Below, one piece after another: positions 18,006 through 25,567 of a stretch of 64,000 bases of DNA. Under the pieces are notes generated by a model. That model was not told the origin of the DNA. It did not search any database and saw nothing but the letters and a program-made list of their open reading frames with translations. Numbering within the stretch: the first letter of the stretch is position 1; each line of letters begins with the position of its first letter. Made by a program: the position numbers and the translations under genes. Origin of the DNA: Bog-159 sp963843255 (GTDB lineage: Bacteria; Acidobacteriota; Terriglobia; Bryobacterales; Bryobacteraceae); contig CAWJJQ010000009.1 of NCBI GenBank assembly GCA_963843255.1, positions 682,001-746,000 of the forward strand, read 5' to 3'.

Positions 18006-20621
18006 TCACTCATGCCGCAGCGCGCGGGCTGGATCCAGCCAGGCCGCCTGCAGCGCCGGCTTGCAACAGGTCGCCAACGCAGTTGCAGCAAGGGCCGCGG
18101 CGACTGCCGCGTAGGTCAAGGGGTCGGTCGGTTTCACGTCGTACAGTAGACTGGCCATGAGACGCGTCACGGCGAACGCCGCCGCGAGCCCCACCGTAAT
18201 CCCTACGGCCGCCAGCCTCATACCTTCGCGCACTACCAGCCGCACCACCTGGCTGCGCTGCGCGCCCAGCGCCATGCGCACTCCGATCTCCTGGGTCCGC
18301 TGTGCTACGGCATACGCAATCACGCCATAGATCCCAATCAGCGCCAGCAGAAGCGCGGAGCTGGCAAAGGCCCCTAGCAGGTAGAGATTGAAACGGCGCG
18401 GGGCGATGGAATCGGCCAGAGCTTGCTCCAGAGTCTTTACTGCCGCCACTGGCTGAGTTCGATCAACGTTCGCAATCGCCTTGCGAATTGCCGGCGCCAT
18501 CGCTGTGGCATCGGTAGCGGTTCGAACCATGATCGTCAGGCCCAGTAGGGATGTCGAGAGTTGATAAGGAATGTAGACCTCGGGCTCCGCGGACGCATCC
18601 AGGCGAGAATACTTCAGGTCACTGACAACGCCGATGATCGAGGCCAGCGTGGCGGGATCTTCCACGTTGTCCGCCAGCCCGAGTTGTTTGCCGACCGCCT
18701 CGCCTTCGCCAAACAACTCGTGAGCCATGCTCAAGTTTATGACCACGGCCGGACCGGGTTCGCTTTTGGCCAGCCAGCGGCCGCGGACAACCCGCAGGCC
18801 CATCACGCGGTTGAATCCGTACGCAACTGTACTGAACGTCACGTGGGGAAGGTGCATCACCTGAGCAGAACTTAGACTCGTCGCGTTTGGGTCGTGTGGT
18901 GCGGTCCCGGAACCGCGCAATTCGCCCTGGGCAAGCACGCTGGCAGCTTCGACGCCGGGAAGTTGTCCGACCCGTTCCAGCATCTCTTGCGCGAATCTCC
19001 TTTGCGGTGCGACTGCGCCGTACTGCGGTCCGGAGAAGGGAACCTGCAAGGCCAGGATGCGTTCGGGATCGAAGCCGGGCGAACGCGCATTCATGCGCCA
19101 AAAACTCTTGACCATCAGCCCGGCGCCGGTGAGCAGCACCAGGGCCAGCGCCAGTTCCACGGCCACCAGCAGCCGGCGCAGCGGCAAGCCGGCCGGGTCA
19201 GCCGAAGACGTGCGGCCACCCAGTTTCAAGACCTCATAGGGTCGCGAGCCACGCAGAAAGATCGCCGGCGTGATGCCGAAGATGAATCCAGTGGCCAGTG
19301 TAGCGACCAAGGCAAAGAGCAGCACACGGCCGTCTATCGTGGTCTCGCCCAGCTTCGGAAGCGACGGCGGCGCAAGCCTCACGATCACCGGCATCGCGAG
19401 ACGCGCGAGTAGCAGGCCAAAGGTGCCGCCGAATAGAGCCAGCGCGAGGTTCTCGCCCAAAAACTGCCGGATGACGCGCGCTCTTCCTGCGCCAATCGCG
19501 GTTCGAATGGCGATCTCCTTTTGCCGCGCGGCGCCGCGTGCCAACAGCAGATTCGCAATATTGGCGCATGCAATCAGGAGCACAAAGCTTACGGCCGCAA
19601 GTAGAACCAGCAGTGCGGGCCGGGCACCGGCCGCCAGCTTTTCCTGAAGCGGTGTCACCCGCAGCGACTGCACATCATAACGAACCTTCGGATTCTCCCC
19701 GGCGATGCGGGCCTGAATGCCTGCGAGTTCTGAACGGGCGCGCTCGATGGACACGCCCGGCTTGAGTTTCGCGACTACAAACTGGGTCGAGAGAATCCTG
19801 CTTCGCGACGGATGCTCCCACGCGACCGGATTCGGAATGTAGCCTTCGATCTCCCGGGCATGGCCGCTTTGCAGGAGGAAGCTCGCCGGAAGGAGGAATC
19901 GAAAACCTGTCGGAAGCACGCCCAGAACCGTGATGGCGCGGCCGTCCACAATCACACTCCGGCCTACAACATGCGGGTCTCGACGAAATTCGCGCGCAAA
20001 CAGCTCATCGGAGAGAACCATTCCATCGCGGTCCTCCGGCCCGAAGAAACGGCCGAGGGCCGGACGAGCGCCGGATATACCCCAGAAATCGGCGGTCACA
20101 TCGGCGAGTACGTGATGCCCGGCTCCTTCCGCGGTGGCGAGGGTATAACCACCCGCTCCGTAGGCGGCCATTCCCGCGAAGGAAGCCGCCTGATCCTTCC
20201 AATCGACGTAGTCCGGTGAGTCCACCATTTCGGCTTTGAAAAAGCGGTTGTAGTTACCCAGCCAGACGAGTCGATCGGGATCGGGATAGGGCAATGGACG
20301 GACCAGGATGGCATTGACCAGGCTAAACACCGCCGTGTTCATGCCGATCGCCGAGGCCAGCGTCAGCACCACCACCGCGGCAAAGCCGGGACTGCGTCGC
20401 AGCCCGCGAACACCGTAGCGGATGTCTTGTAGGAGTTGCTCCAGCCAGACCGAGATCCATACCGCGCGCGTTTCTTCCATTACCCGGATGACGTTGCCGA
20501 ACTTGCGCAGCGCCGCCGCGAGGGCCTCTTCGGGCGGCATGCCGCGTTCCATGTTCTCCTGAGTTTCGCGTTCGATGTGATCGCGGATATCGTCACCGAG
20601 ATTGTCGAGCGGATGACTCAC
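18006..20621 (-). CDS. ADOP-family ABC transporter permease with N-terminal prefix domain
   Basis: An 871-residue paralogue of the permease at 8509-10905. It carries an extra N-terminal cytosolic prefix of about 60 residues (DDIRDHIERETQENMERGM and LRKFGNV). After that come RYGVRGLRRSPGFAAVVVLT, the first helix and MacB periplasmic core, two FtsX blocks (ARQKEIAIRTAIGAGRARVI, QRTQEIGVRMALGAQRSQVV) and the LDPARALRHE end. No ATPase is adjacent. Its start overlaps the stop of the padR gene by 4 bases (ATGA), the standard PadR-ADOP pairing of acidobacteria. Expression is therefore probably under PadR control. The cargo is unknown. Confidence 0.9.
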   Translation of the reverse strand: MSHPLDNLGDDIRDHIERETQENMERGMPPEEALAAALRKFGNVIRVMEETRAVWISVWLEQLLQDIRYGVRGLRRSPGFAAVVVLTLASAIGMNTAVFSLVNAILVRPLPYPDPDRLVWLGNYNRFFKAEMVDSPDYVDWKDQAASFAGMAAYGAGGYTLATAEGAGHHVLADVTADFWGISGARPALGRFFGPEDRDGMVLSDELFAREFRRDPHVVGRSVIVDGRAITVLGVLPTGFRFLLPASFLLQSGHAREIEGYIPNPVAWEHPSRSRILSTQFVVAKLKPGVSIERARSELAGIQARIAGENPKVRYDVQSLRVTPLQEKLAAGARPALLVLLAAVSFVLLIACANIANLLLARGAARQKEIAIRTAIGAGRARVIRQFLGENLALALFGGTFGLLLARLAMPVIVRLAPPSLPKLGETTIDGRVLLFALVATLATGFIFGITPAIFLRGSRPYEVLKLGGRTSSADPAGLPLRRLLVAVELALALVLLTGAGLMVKSFWRMNARSPGFDPERILALQVPFSGPQYGAVAPQRRFAQEMLERVGQLPGVEAASVLAQGELRGSGTAPHDPNATSLSSAQVMHLPHVTFSTVAYGFNRVMGLRVVRGRWLAKSEPGPAVVINLSMAHELFGEGEAVGKQLGLADNVEDPATLASIIGVVSDLKYSRLDASAEPEVYIPYQLSTSLLGLTIMVRTATDATAMAPAIRKAIANVDRTQPVAAVKTLEQALADSIAPRRFNLYLLGAFASSALLLALIGIYGVIAYAVAQRTQEIGVRMALGAQRSQVVRLVVREGMRLAAVGITVGLAAAFAVTRLMASLLYDVKPTDPLTYAAVAAALAATALATCCKPALQAAWLDPARALRHE

Positions 20622-20974
20622 GGCCGGCCTTCCTCGCTTCTGGGACGCAGAATTCGGGCGATCGCGCGGGCCAGCTTATCCCACCGCGTGGTTTCCAATG
20701 TGAGTTGCTTCCGGCCCGCCGCCGTAAGCCGGTAGTACTTCGCCCGGCGGTTGTTCTCCGAGGTGCCTTCGGTTGCGCCGATCCATCCGCGCTTGATCAG
20801 CCTGTGCAGGGCCGGGTAGAGTGAGCCCTGCTCGACCAGCAGCAACTCTTCGGAATTGCGCTCGATGGCCTTGACGATGGCATGGCCGTGTGCCGGCCCC
20901 GGAAGGAGCGTCCGCAGGATCAGCAGGTCGAGCGTCCCCTGCAGCAGCTCGATGCGCTCGTCTTTAGTAGACAT
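20618..20974 (-). CDS. PadR-family transcriptional regulator
   Basis: A 118-residue winged-helix repressor. ELLQGTLDLLILRTLLPGPAHGH and QGSLYPALHRLIKRGW are PadR signatures, and RAKYYRLTAAGRKQL is the wing. The start at 20974 is the methionine just before the conserved helix. A strong promoter ends 9 bases upstream and there is no Shine-Dalgarno, so the message is probably leaderless. An inverted repeat spans promoter and start codon, which suggests autoregulation. It is coupled to the ADOP permease. Confidence 0.9.
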   Translation of the reverse strand: MSTKDERIELLQGTLDLLILRTLLPGPAHGHAIVKAIERNSEELLLVEQGSLYPALHRLIKRGWIGATEGTSENNRRAKYYRLTAAGRKQLTLETTRWDKLARAIARILRPRSEEGRP

Positions 20975-21009
20975 TCTAGGTAAAGCGTACGCGCCTTCAG
21001 GTAGAATGT
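20971..21009. promoter_or_regulatory. Inverted repeat spanning the padR promoter, putative operator
   Basis: ACATTCTA (20971-20978) and TAGAATGT (21002-21009) are perfect reverse complements. One arm covers the padR start codon and the other overlaps the -35 box. PadR proteins often bind sites with ATGT and ACAT ends, though usually with a shorter gap. Confidence 0.45.
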
Positions 21010-21012
21010 CAA
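20984..21012 (-). promoter_or_regulatory. Promoter of the padR-ADOP operon
   Basis: On the minus strand TTGACA (21007-21012, consensus) is followed after 17 bases by TACGCT (20984-20989). The start codon at 20974 follows after 9 bases, which leaves a leader of only a few bases. Confidence 0.65.
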
Positions 21013-21128
21013 GGGGAGAAAGATGCCATATGGTAAAAACCCTTTCGCTGCGCGATACGTCGATATCGGTACTCAATTGCCTAGCGGCCCATTTCCCTCG
21101 CCGACTCGGGCGGTGAGAGAATCAGTTC

Positions 21129-22544
21129 ATGCGAGCGCGGCTACAACGCGGCCAATCGCGCGGCGGATGGGGCGCTGCTGTTACGTCATCGACTTGCATC
21201 TTAGTGGTTGCACTGTCATGCGCGGCACAAACTAGCCCTGCGCCCGGAACCATCCGCGGTACCGTCGCGGACTCCTCCGGATCGTTGGTGGAGGCCGCCA
21301 TCGTCGGATTACAGGCGCCCGGGTCCCCTGCCTCGCGCACTACTCTTACCGACCAGGCGGGCTCGTTCCACTTCTCCGCCGTCCAGCCCGGGGCCTACAC
21401 CCTCACCATCGCGGCTGGCGGTTTCATGGACGAGAAGACCAGTGTTTCCGTGGTTTCCGGGGAGAATCCACCGCTCCCTCCAATCGTTCTGCGGATCGCA
21501 CCCGCCATCAGCAAAGTGGATGTGACTCTGCCGCCGCACGAACTGGCCGCCCAGCAGTTGCACGCCGAGGAGAAACAGCGATTGCTCGGGATTGTTCCGA
21601 ACTTCTACGTCACCTACGATCCGAATGCCGCGCCTTTGACCGCCGCCCAGAAATTTCACCTTGGGTTGCGAACCCTGATCGATCCGGAAACCATCCTGGG
21701 CAACGCAGCCGGCGCCGGAATCGATCAATGGCGCAACACCACCGACCGGCAATACGGCCAGGGGATGGAAGGGTACGGGAAGCGCTTTGGCGTGGACTAC
21801 GCCGCCAGCGTCACCCACGTCTTGATCGGCCATACCCTCACCCAATCCGTGTTTCACCAGGATCCGCGCTATTTCTATAAAGGAACCGGCAGTCTCCGCT
21901 CACGATTTCTTTACGCCGTCGGGACCGCGTTCGTTGCCAAGGGCGATAACGGCCACTGGCAGCCCGACTACTCCGATATCATCGGAGGGCTTGCCGCGCG
22001 GGAGATCTTATCCCCCCTCCACTCCTACACTTCCCGCCCGGGACTGCGCGCTTTTCATGGTTTTCTGCTGGGTTTCAGCGGTAGAGCAACCGATCATCTG
22101 ATACAGGAATTCGTCTACCGCTGGCTGACGACCCACGTGCCGAAAACGGTGGCACGGCGCCAGCCCGTTCTGCGCGACGGCACCCCGGTGCCACTGTTTT
22201 CCGTAGAGGACCCTCGTTCCGCCACCACGGGGACCGCGATGCCGGTCACCTTCGTGCTTTCCAAAGACCTGGAGGCAGGCGGTGTCATCGCCGCCAAAGC
22301 CGGGACCAAAGTAGAGGGCCAGGTTACTTCCTCAGCCGCGCCGTCCGCCTCAGGCGCGGTCGATTCCATGCACCTTTCGGTGGAAAACGTACACCTCAAG
22401 ATCGGCGAGTCGGAAGTTCCGCTGAGAAGCACGCCGCGGAAAGCGGGCACCGGTGTCCTGGAATATCATTGGCTGGAAGACACCGGCCGCATCGCGTTGG
22501 TCCTGTATGTCGCCAAGGATGTAACACTCGCACCGGCCCGGTAG
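21129..22544 (+). CDS. Secreted protein with N-terminal carboxypeptidase-regulatory-like domain
   Basis: A 471-residue exported protein. A signal peptide ends at CAAQTSPAPG. Residues about 35-120 form a carboxypeptidase-regulatory-like beta-sandwich (GTIRGTVADSSGSLVEAAIV, then DQAGSFHFSAVQPGAYTLTI). The rest (about 150-330) is a region common in acidobacterial exported proteins (FHQDPRYFYKGTGSLRSRF, YSDIIGGLAAREILSPLH), rich in aromatics and with weak membrane-like segments. The C-terminal part is beta-rich (FVLSKDLEAGGVIAAKAGTK). The function is unknown. It is divergent from padR. A weak GAGAAT 6 bases before the ATG would make it leaderless. Confidence 0.78.
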   Translation: MRARLQRGQSRGGWGAAVTSSTCILVVALSCAAQTSPAPGTIRGTVADSSGSLVEAAIVGLQAPGSPASRTTLTDQAGSFHFSAVQPGAYTLTIAAGGFMDEKTSVSVVSGENPPLPPIVLRIAPAISKVDVTLPPHELAAQQLHAEEKQRLLGIVPNFYVTYDPNAAPLTAAQKFHLGLRTLIDPETILGNAAGAGIDQWRNTTDRQYGQGMEGYGKRFGVDYAASVTHVLIGHTLTQSVFHQDPRYFYKGTGSLRSRFLYAVGTAFVAKGDNGHWQPDYSDIIGGLAAREILSPLHSYTSRPGLRAFHGFLLGFSGRATDHLIQEFVYRWLTTHVPKTVARRQPVLRDGTPVPLFSVEDPRSATTGTAMPVTFVLSKDLEAGGVIAAKAGTKVEGQVTSSAAPSASGAVDSMHLSVENVHLKIGESEVPLRSTPRKAGTGVLEYHWLEDTGRIALVLYVAKDVTLAPAR

Positions 22545-22854
22545 CGCCTACCGGCCCTCCTCACGCCTTAAAGCAGAGCTCTGAAATGGCTACCGCCTGC
22601 CTTACCGAGGCAAGCGAGGGCGCTCCAACGCAACGAGAATCAGCCGGGAGAGAGCAGAATTTCCGTCGTCCGTTCGGTCTTAATTCGAGATCCTGCGCGG
22701 TTGCGGCGCCGGCGCGCAAAACGGGATCGCGGGACCAGCACCGACGTTCGACTTGGACGTGGTCGCCAAGGGGCAGGTGATCGAGTTCCGTCGCTCCTTC
22801 GGTCTCCGGAACCCGGCCAACTCCGTCACCGCGCCGTCAGGCAGTTTCTATCCT
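22545..22854. other. Intergenic, no confident gene
   Basis: This 310-base stretch separates two converging genes. One frame (about 22690-22886) is open and reads like protein (PTFDLDVVAKGQVIEFRRSF), but it has no start or ribosome site and I do not recognise it. It may be a gene remnant. Confidence 0.35.
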
Positions 22855-23838
22855 TCAGCCTCGCTGAAACCACTCCGATACACGTAGGGCGCGCAGCGTG
22901 TTCCAGCGGCTCGGATGGCCCTCACCCTCGTCCATCTCTACCAGCATGACGCCCGGATAGCGAGCCTCCAGCGGCCAGAACCCATCGCTGTCGCGCTTCG
23001 CCGCCACCAGTTCAATCGCCGGGGCCATCCGTTCATCGTACGCAACGCCCGCGCTGCGCATGTACTCGAGACCCCTCAGGACGTCGTAGTGCCACCACGT
23101 CGGGAAAGCAAAGCGCGTCCACGCCGAGCCACCCTTGCGATCTCGCTCGATCACCTCGCCCGTCGACAGACGGTGGTACAGGCGGCGATCGAGAAGATAC
23201 TCCTGCCCGCGAAGACGGGCTTCGATCACCTTCTGACTGCCCCCGGTGGCGTGTTCGTATGCGAGGAGGGCTTCGAGTACGCAGATCGTGGTGTTGAACG
23301 ACGACCGCGCCGAGCCATTGGCGGTCTCGCAGTTCCAGCCGCCGTCCCAGAGTTGTTCGGCGAGTAGCCGGTCGATAATGCTCGATACGTTTTGTCCGAA
23401 GTAGGCGCCGGCCGCTGCCACTTGTCCGTTGATGCAAGGCTCTAGTTCGCCCTCAAAGAAGGCGTTGCCGTCACACTCCCGCGGGCCGCATCCCTTCCAG
23501 GTTACTCGGTCGCGGACGAGGTTCACCGCACGGCGTGCTTGGCCACTTGCGGGATCGAGACCCATGTCCCGCAACAGCATCAGGGCATGCATGGTGGAGT
23601 TCCATCCTCGGCTCCAAGCTGCACCGCTCCACCGCCCGTCGGTCCCTTGGAGCGCAAGTAGCGTCGCGCCGGCGCCCTCCGTGGCAACCCGCGCACGCTC
23701 GAAGGCGATGTCTTCTGCGGACCCGCCGGTCAGGTCCCGCATTACTTGCCAGCGGATCGAAGGGTCGGAATCAAGCAGCCACTCTATGACCGGCATCTGC
23801 GTCTTCAGAGCTCGACCCTTCGGTAGCTGGATCGCCAT
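22855..23838 (-). CDS. Prenyltransferase/squalene-cyclase-like alpha/alpha-toroid protein
   Basis: A 327-residue soluble protein. It has repeated helical pairs with QW-like motifs (LLALQGTDGRWSGAAW, LLAEQLWDGGWNCE, AAKRDSDGFWPLEARY), which define the alpha/alpha toroid of terpene cyclases and related proteins. The DXDD acid motif of squalene-hopene cyclases is not visible and the length is half that of a full cyclase, so a cyclase reaction is not supported. No signal peptide is seen. The start at 23838 has a weak ribosome site (GGA further upstream). Confidence 0.72.
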   Translation of the reverse strand: MAIQLPKGRALKTQMPVIEWLLDSDPSIRWQVMRDLTGGSAEDIAFERARVATEGAGATLLALQGTDGRWSGAAWSRGWNSTMHALMLLRDMGLDPASGQARRAVNLVRDRVTWKGCGPRECDGNAFFEGELEPCINGQVAAAGAYFGQNVSSIIDRLLAEQLWDGGWNCETANGSARSSFNTTICVLEALLAYEHATGGSQKVIEARLRGQEYLLDRRLYHRLSTGEVIERDRKGGSAWTRFAFPTWWHYDVLRGLEYMRSAGVAYDERMAPAIELVAAKRDSDGFWPLEARYPGVMLVEMDEGEGHPSRWNTLRALRVSEWFQRG

Positions 23839-24014
23839 TTGTTGTCCTTCCGAGAGTTAATTATAGGATGCAATTGGTGCGCGAAACGTTGAGCTGAGTG
23901 CGGCGAGACGTGTCAGCCGGCGCTTGCCCCGGTTTCGGACCTGCGATGCGACTACAGGCCGGCGCAAGGTGCCATCGCGCGTGATCCCTCGTGCGCCACC
24001 AGAGAACCGGTGGC

Positions 24015-24020
24015 TATAAT
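24015..24020 (+). promoter_or_regulatory. Putative -10 box of the NIPSNAP gene
   Basis: A perfect TATAAT within GGTGGCTATAAT lies 34 bases before the ATG. The -35 at 17-base spacing (TGCGCC) is poor. The transcript would start near 24027 and includes the AAGGAG ribosome site. Confidence 0.4.
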
Positions 24021-24054
24021 TTCATTTCGGCAACGCCGAACATAAGGAGATCGT

Positions 24055-24837
24055 ATGGACCGCCGTGATTTCGTTCAGTCCCTGACAGGCACTGGAATGC
24101 TGGCGCAGGCGGGAGCGCTACCCGGTGCGCAGGCGCCGGGCGCCAGGACGCGCCTGTACCGCATCGACTACTTTTACTACCGGCAGGGCGAGCAAGTGAA
24201 TCGCCTCAATCAGTTCTTCTCTTCGCAGGTGCCGCTGTTCCTGCAACACATGCGCGCGTTCGGCGTGTTCACGGCGGTCATGGCGCCGCACGCCCAGACC
24301 ATGATGGTGCTGAGCGGCTTTGCGGGCGCCGAAGACATGTCTGCCGCGGCCGCCGCGATTGAGAGTGACCCCGGCTATCAAAAAGCGCACGCGGAGTTCG
24401 AGAGCGGCGCTGAGCCGCCGTTCGATTCCGCGCAGCGCGTGCTGCTTCTGGCCACACCGTTCTCGCCGGAGATCGTCCCGCCCACCGAAAAACCGAAGCT
24501 CCCCCGCTATTTTGAACTGCGCGTCTACCACTCTCCGACCATGCGGCAGTTGGCCTTGGTGCATGAACGGTTCGCGGGGCCGGAGATCCAAATCTTTCAT
24601 CGTTCCGGCGTGCACCCCATACTGTATGCCGACACGATCATCGGACCCGACCTGCCGAACCTCACCTACCTGATTCCGTTCGCGTCCCTGGCGGATCGCG
24701 AGAAAGCCTGGGATGCGTTCGGCGCGGATCCCGAGTGGTTGAAGGTACGTACGGAATCGGTCGCGCGCGGGGGGCAGATCGTGAATTACAACAACATCTC
24801 CCTGTGGCGCGCCACGGCGTACTCGCCCGTCCAGTAG
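24055..24837 (+). CDS. NIPSNAP-family protein
   Basis: A 260-residue protein with two ferredoxin-like alpha/beta barrels. The second matches the NIPSNAP pattern well: YFELRVYHSPTMRQLALVHE, then SGVHPILYADTIIGPDLPNL, and FASLADREKAWDAFGADPEW. The N-terminus MDRRDFVQSLTGTGMLAQAG resembles a Tat-type export signal, although only a single Arg pair is present. The function is unknown. AAGGAG at ideal spacing supports the ATG at 24055. Confidence 0.86.
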   Translation: MDRRDFVQSLTGTGMLAQAGALPGAQAPGARTRLYRIDYFYYRQGEQVNRLNQFFSSQVPLFLQHMRAFGVFTAVMAPHAQTMMVLSGFAGAEDMSAAAAAIESDPGYQKAHAEFESGAEPPFDSAQRVLLLATPFSPEIVPPTEKPKLPRYFELRVYHSPTMRQLALVHERFAGPEIQIFHRSGVHPILYADTIIGPDLPNLTYLIPFASLADREKAWDAFGADPEWLKVRTESVARGGQIVNYNNISLWRATAYSPVQ

Positions 24838-24846
24838 GTGCGCCGC

Positions 24847-25017
24847 ATGCCGGACTGCGTTAATGCCGGAGGCGGTCCCTGCGAGACATGCCCGCACAAG
24901 TTCAAGGTCGCACGCCCGACGCGCGTTATGCTCAAAGTGTTTTGCGCCAGCCTGCAGAAGCTGAACCGGAAGGCCAACGAAGGCCAGCCGGGTTTTGACA
25001 CGGAGAGGCCCAACTGA
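24847..25017 (+). CDS. Small Cys-containing hypothetical protein (56 aa)
   Basis: A short frame starts 9 bases after the NIPSNAP stop codon. It encodes 56 residues with four cysteines near the N-terminus (CVNAGGGPCETCPHK) and a basic middle section (KFKVARPTRVMLKVF). The Cys spacing could hold a metal. No ribosome site is evident, but proximity suggests coupling to the upstream gene. I do not recognise the family; it may be spurious. Confidence 0.3.
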   Translation: MPDCVNAGGGPCETCPHKFKVARPTRVMLKVFCASLQKLNRKANEGQPGFDTERPN

Positions 25018-25117
25018 TGGGGTTTTGCCACGGTCGGGGCGATTTTGGCCCGATTTGGGCCGCCGGGACAGTTCGCAAATTCAGGAAGTGGTTTAAAATC
25101 AAGAGAGGTTATGCGAC

Positions 25118-25194
25118 GGGCGCGTAGCTCAGGCGGATAGAGCATCTGCCTTCTAAGCAGAGGGTCGCCGGTTCGAGTCCGGCCGCGCCTACCA
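25118..25194 (+). tRNA. tRNA-Arg (TCT anticodon)
   Basis: A complete cloverleaf: acceptor GGGCGCG with CGCGCCT (one G-T pair), D-arm GCTC/GAGC, anticodon stem TCTGC/GCAGA with loop CTTCTAA (TCT at 34-36), and T-arm GCCGG/CCGGC with TTCGAGT. CCA is encoded. Its 3' part is copied perfectly at 35456-35503, making this gene the likely integration site of the island that follows. Confidence 0.96.
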
Positions 25195-25195
25195 A
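25148..25195 (+). repeat. Attachment-site-like direct repeat, left copy (within tRNA-Arg)
   Basis: These 48 bases, from the 3' side of the anticodon stem through CCA plus one base, are identical to 35456-35503. A direct repeat of a tRNA 3' end is the footprint of tyrosine-recombinase integration. Confidence 0.8.
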
Positions 25196-25567
25196 TTAAC
25201 CTGCGTATTACTAGTTACTTACGGGGATTGAAACTCCGCTGCCACCGCCGCCATTTCGTTCCTCTGCCCATTTCGGTGCCTACCCTGTGCCGCGTGTGCG
25301 CGTTCCCTGTTACACGACCCTGTGCGCATACGGAATGTCTCCCAGACCCTCGCGCTCACCGGCGACAATGCGCGTCCGGTAACCGACTACCAGTTGGTGG
25401 AAGATTGGATTGCCGGCTTTCCATCGAGGCGCCGGACGCGCGCAAAGCCCTGATGGTTCGATCCGGCGATGCATGCTGGAGGGGGCCATAGCGTTCATCA
25501 ATTCGCGCGCGCTGGCGATCTTATCTTTTTTCCGCGCGCCCTGTCGAACCGGCTTTCCGGCTTGCCC
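25195..25567. other. Intergenic after tRNA-Arg, no confident gene
   Basis: This is the left edge of the putative island. One frame near 25330-25445 reads like coding sequence (TLALTGDNARPVTDYQLVED) but has no start and soon turns into low-complexity Arg. It may be a gene remnant. I see no integrase, and no other feature in this stretch. Confidence 0.4.

Noticed and set aside
25216..25232. CRISPR repeat-like TTACGGGGATTGAAAC
   Set aside because: The string resembles some repeat ends but occurs once, with no second copy or spacer.
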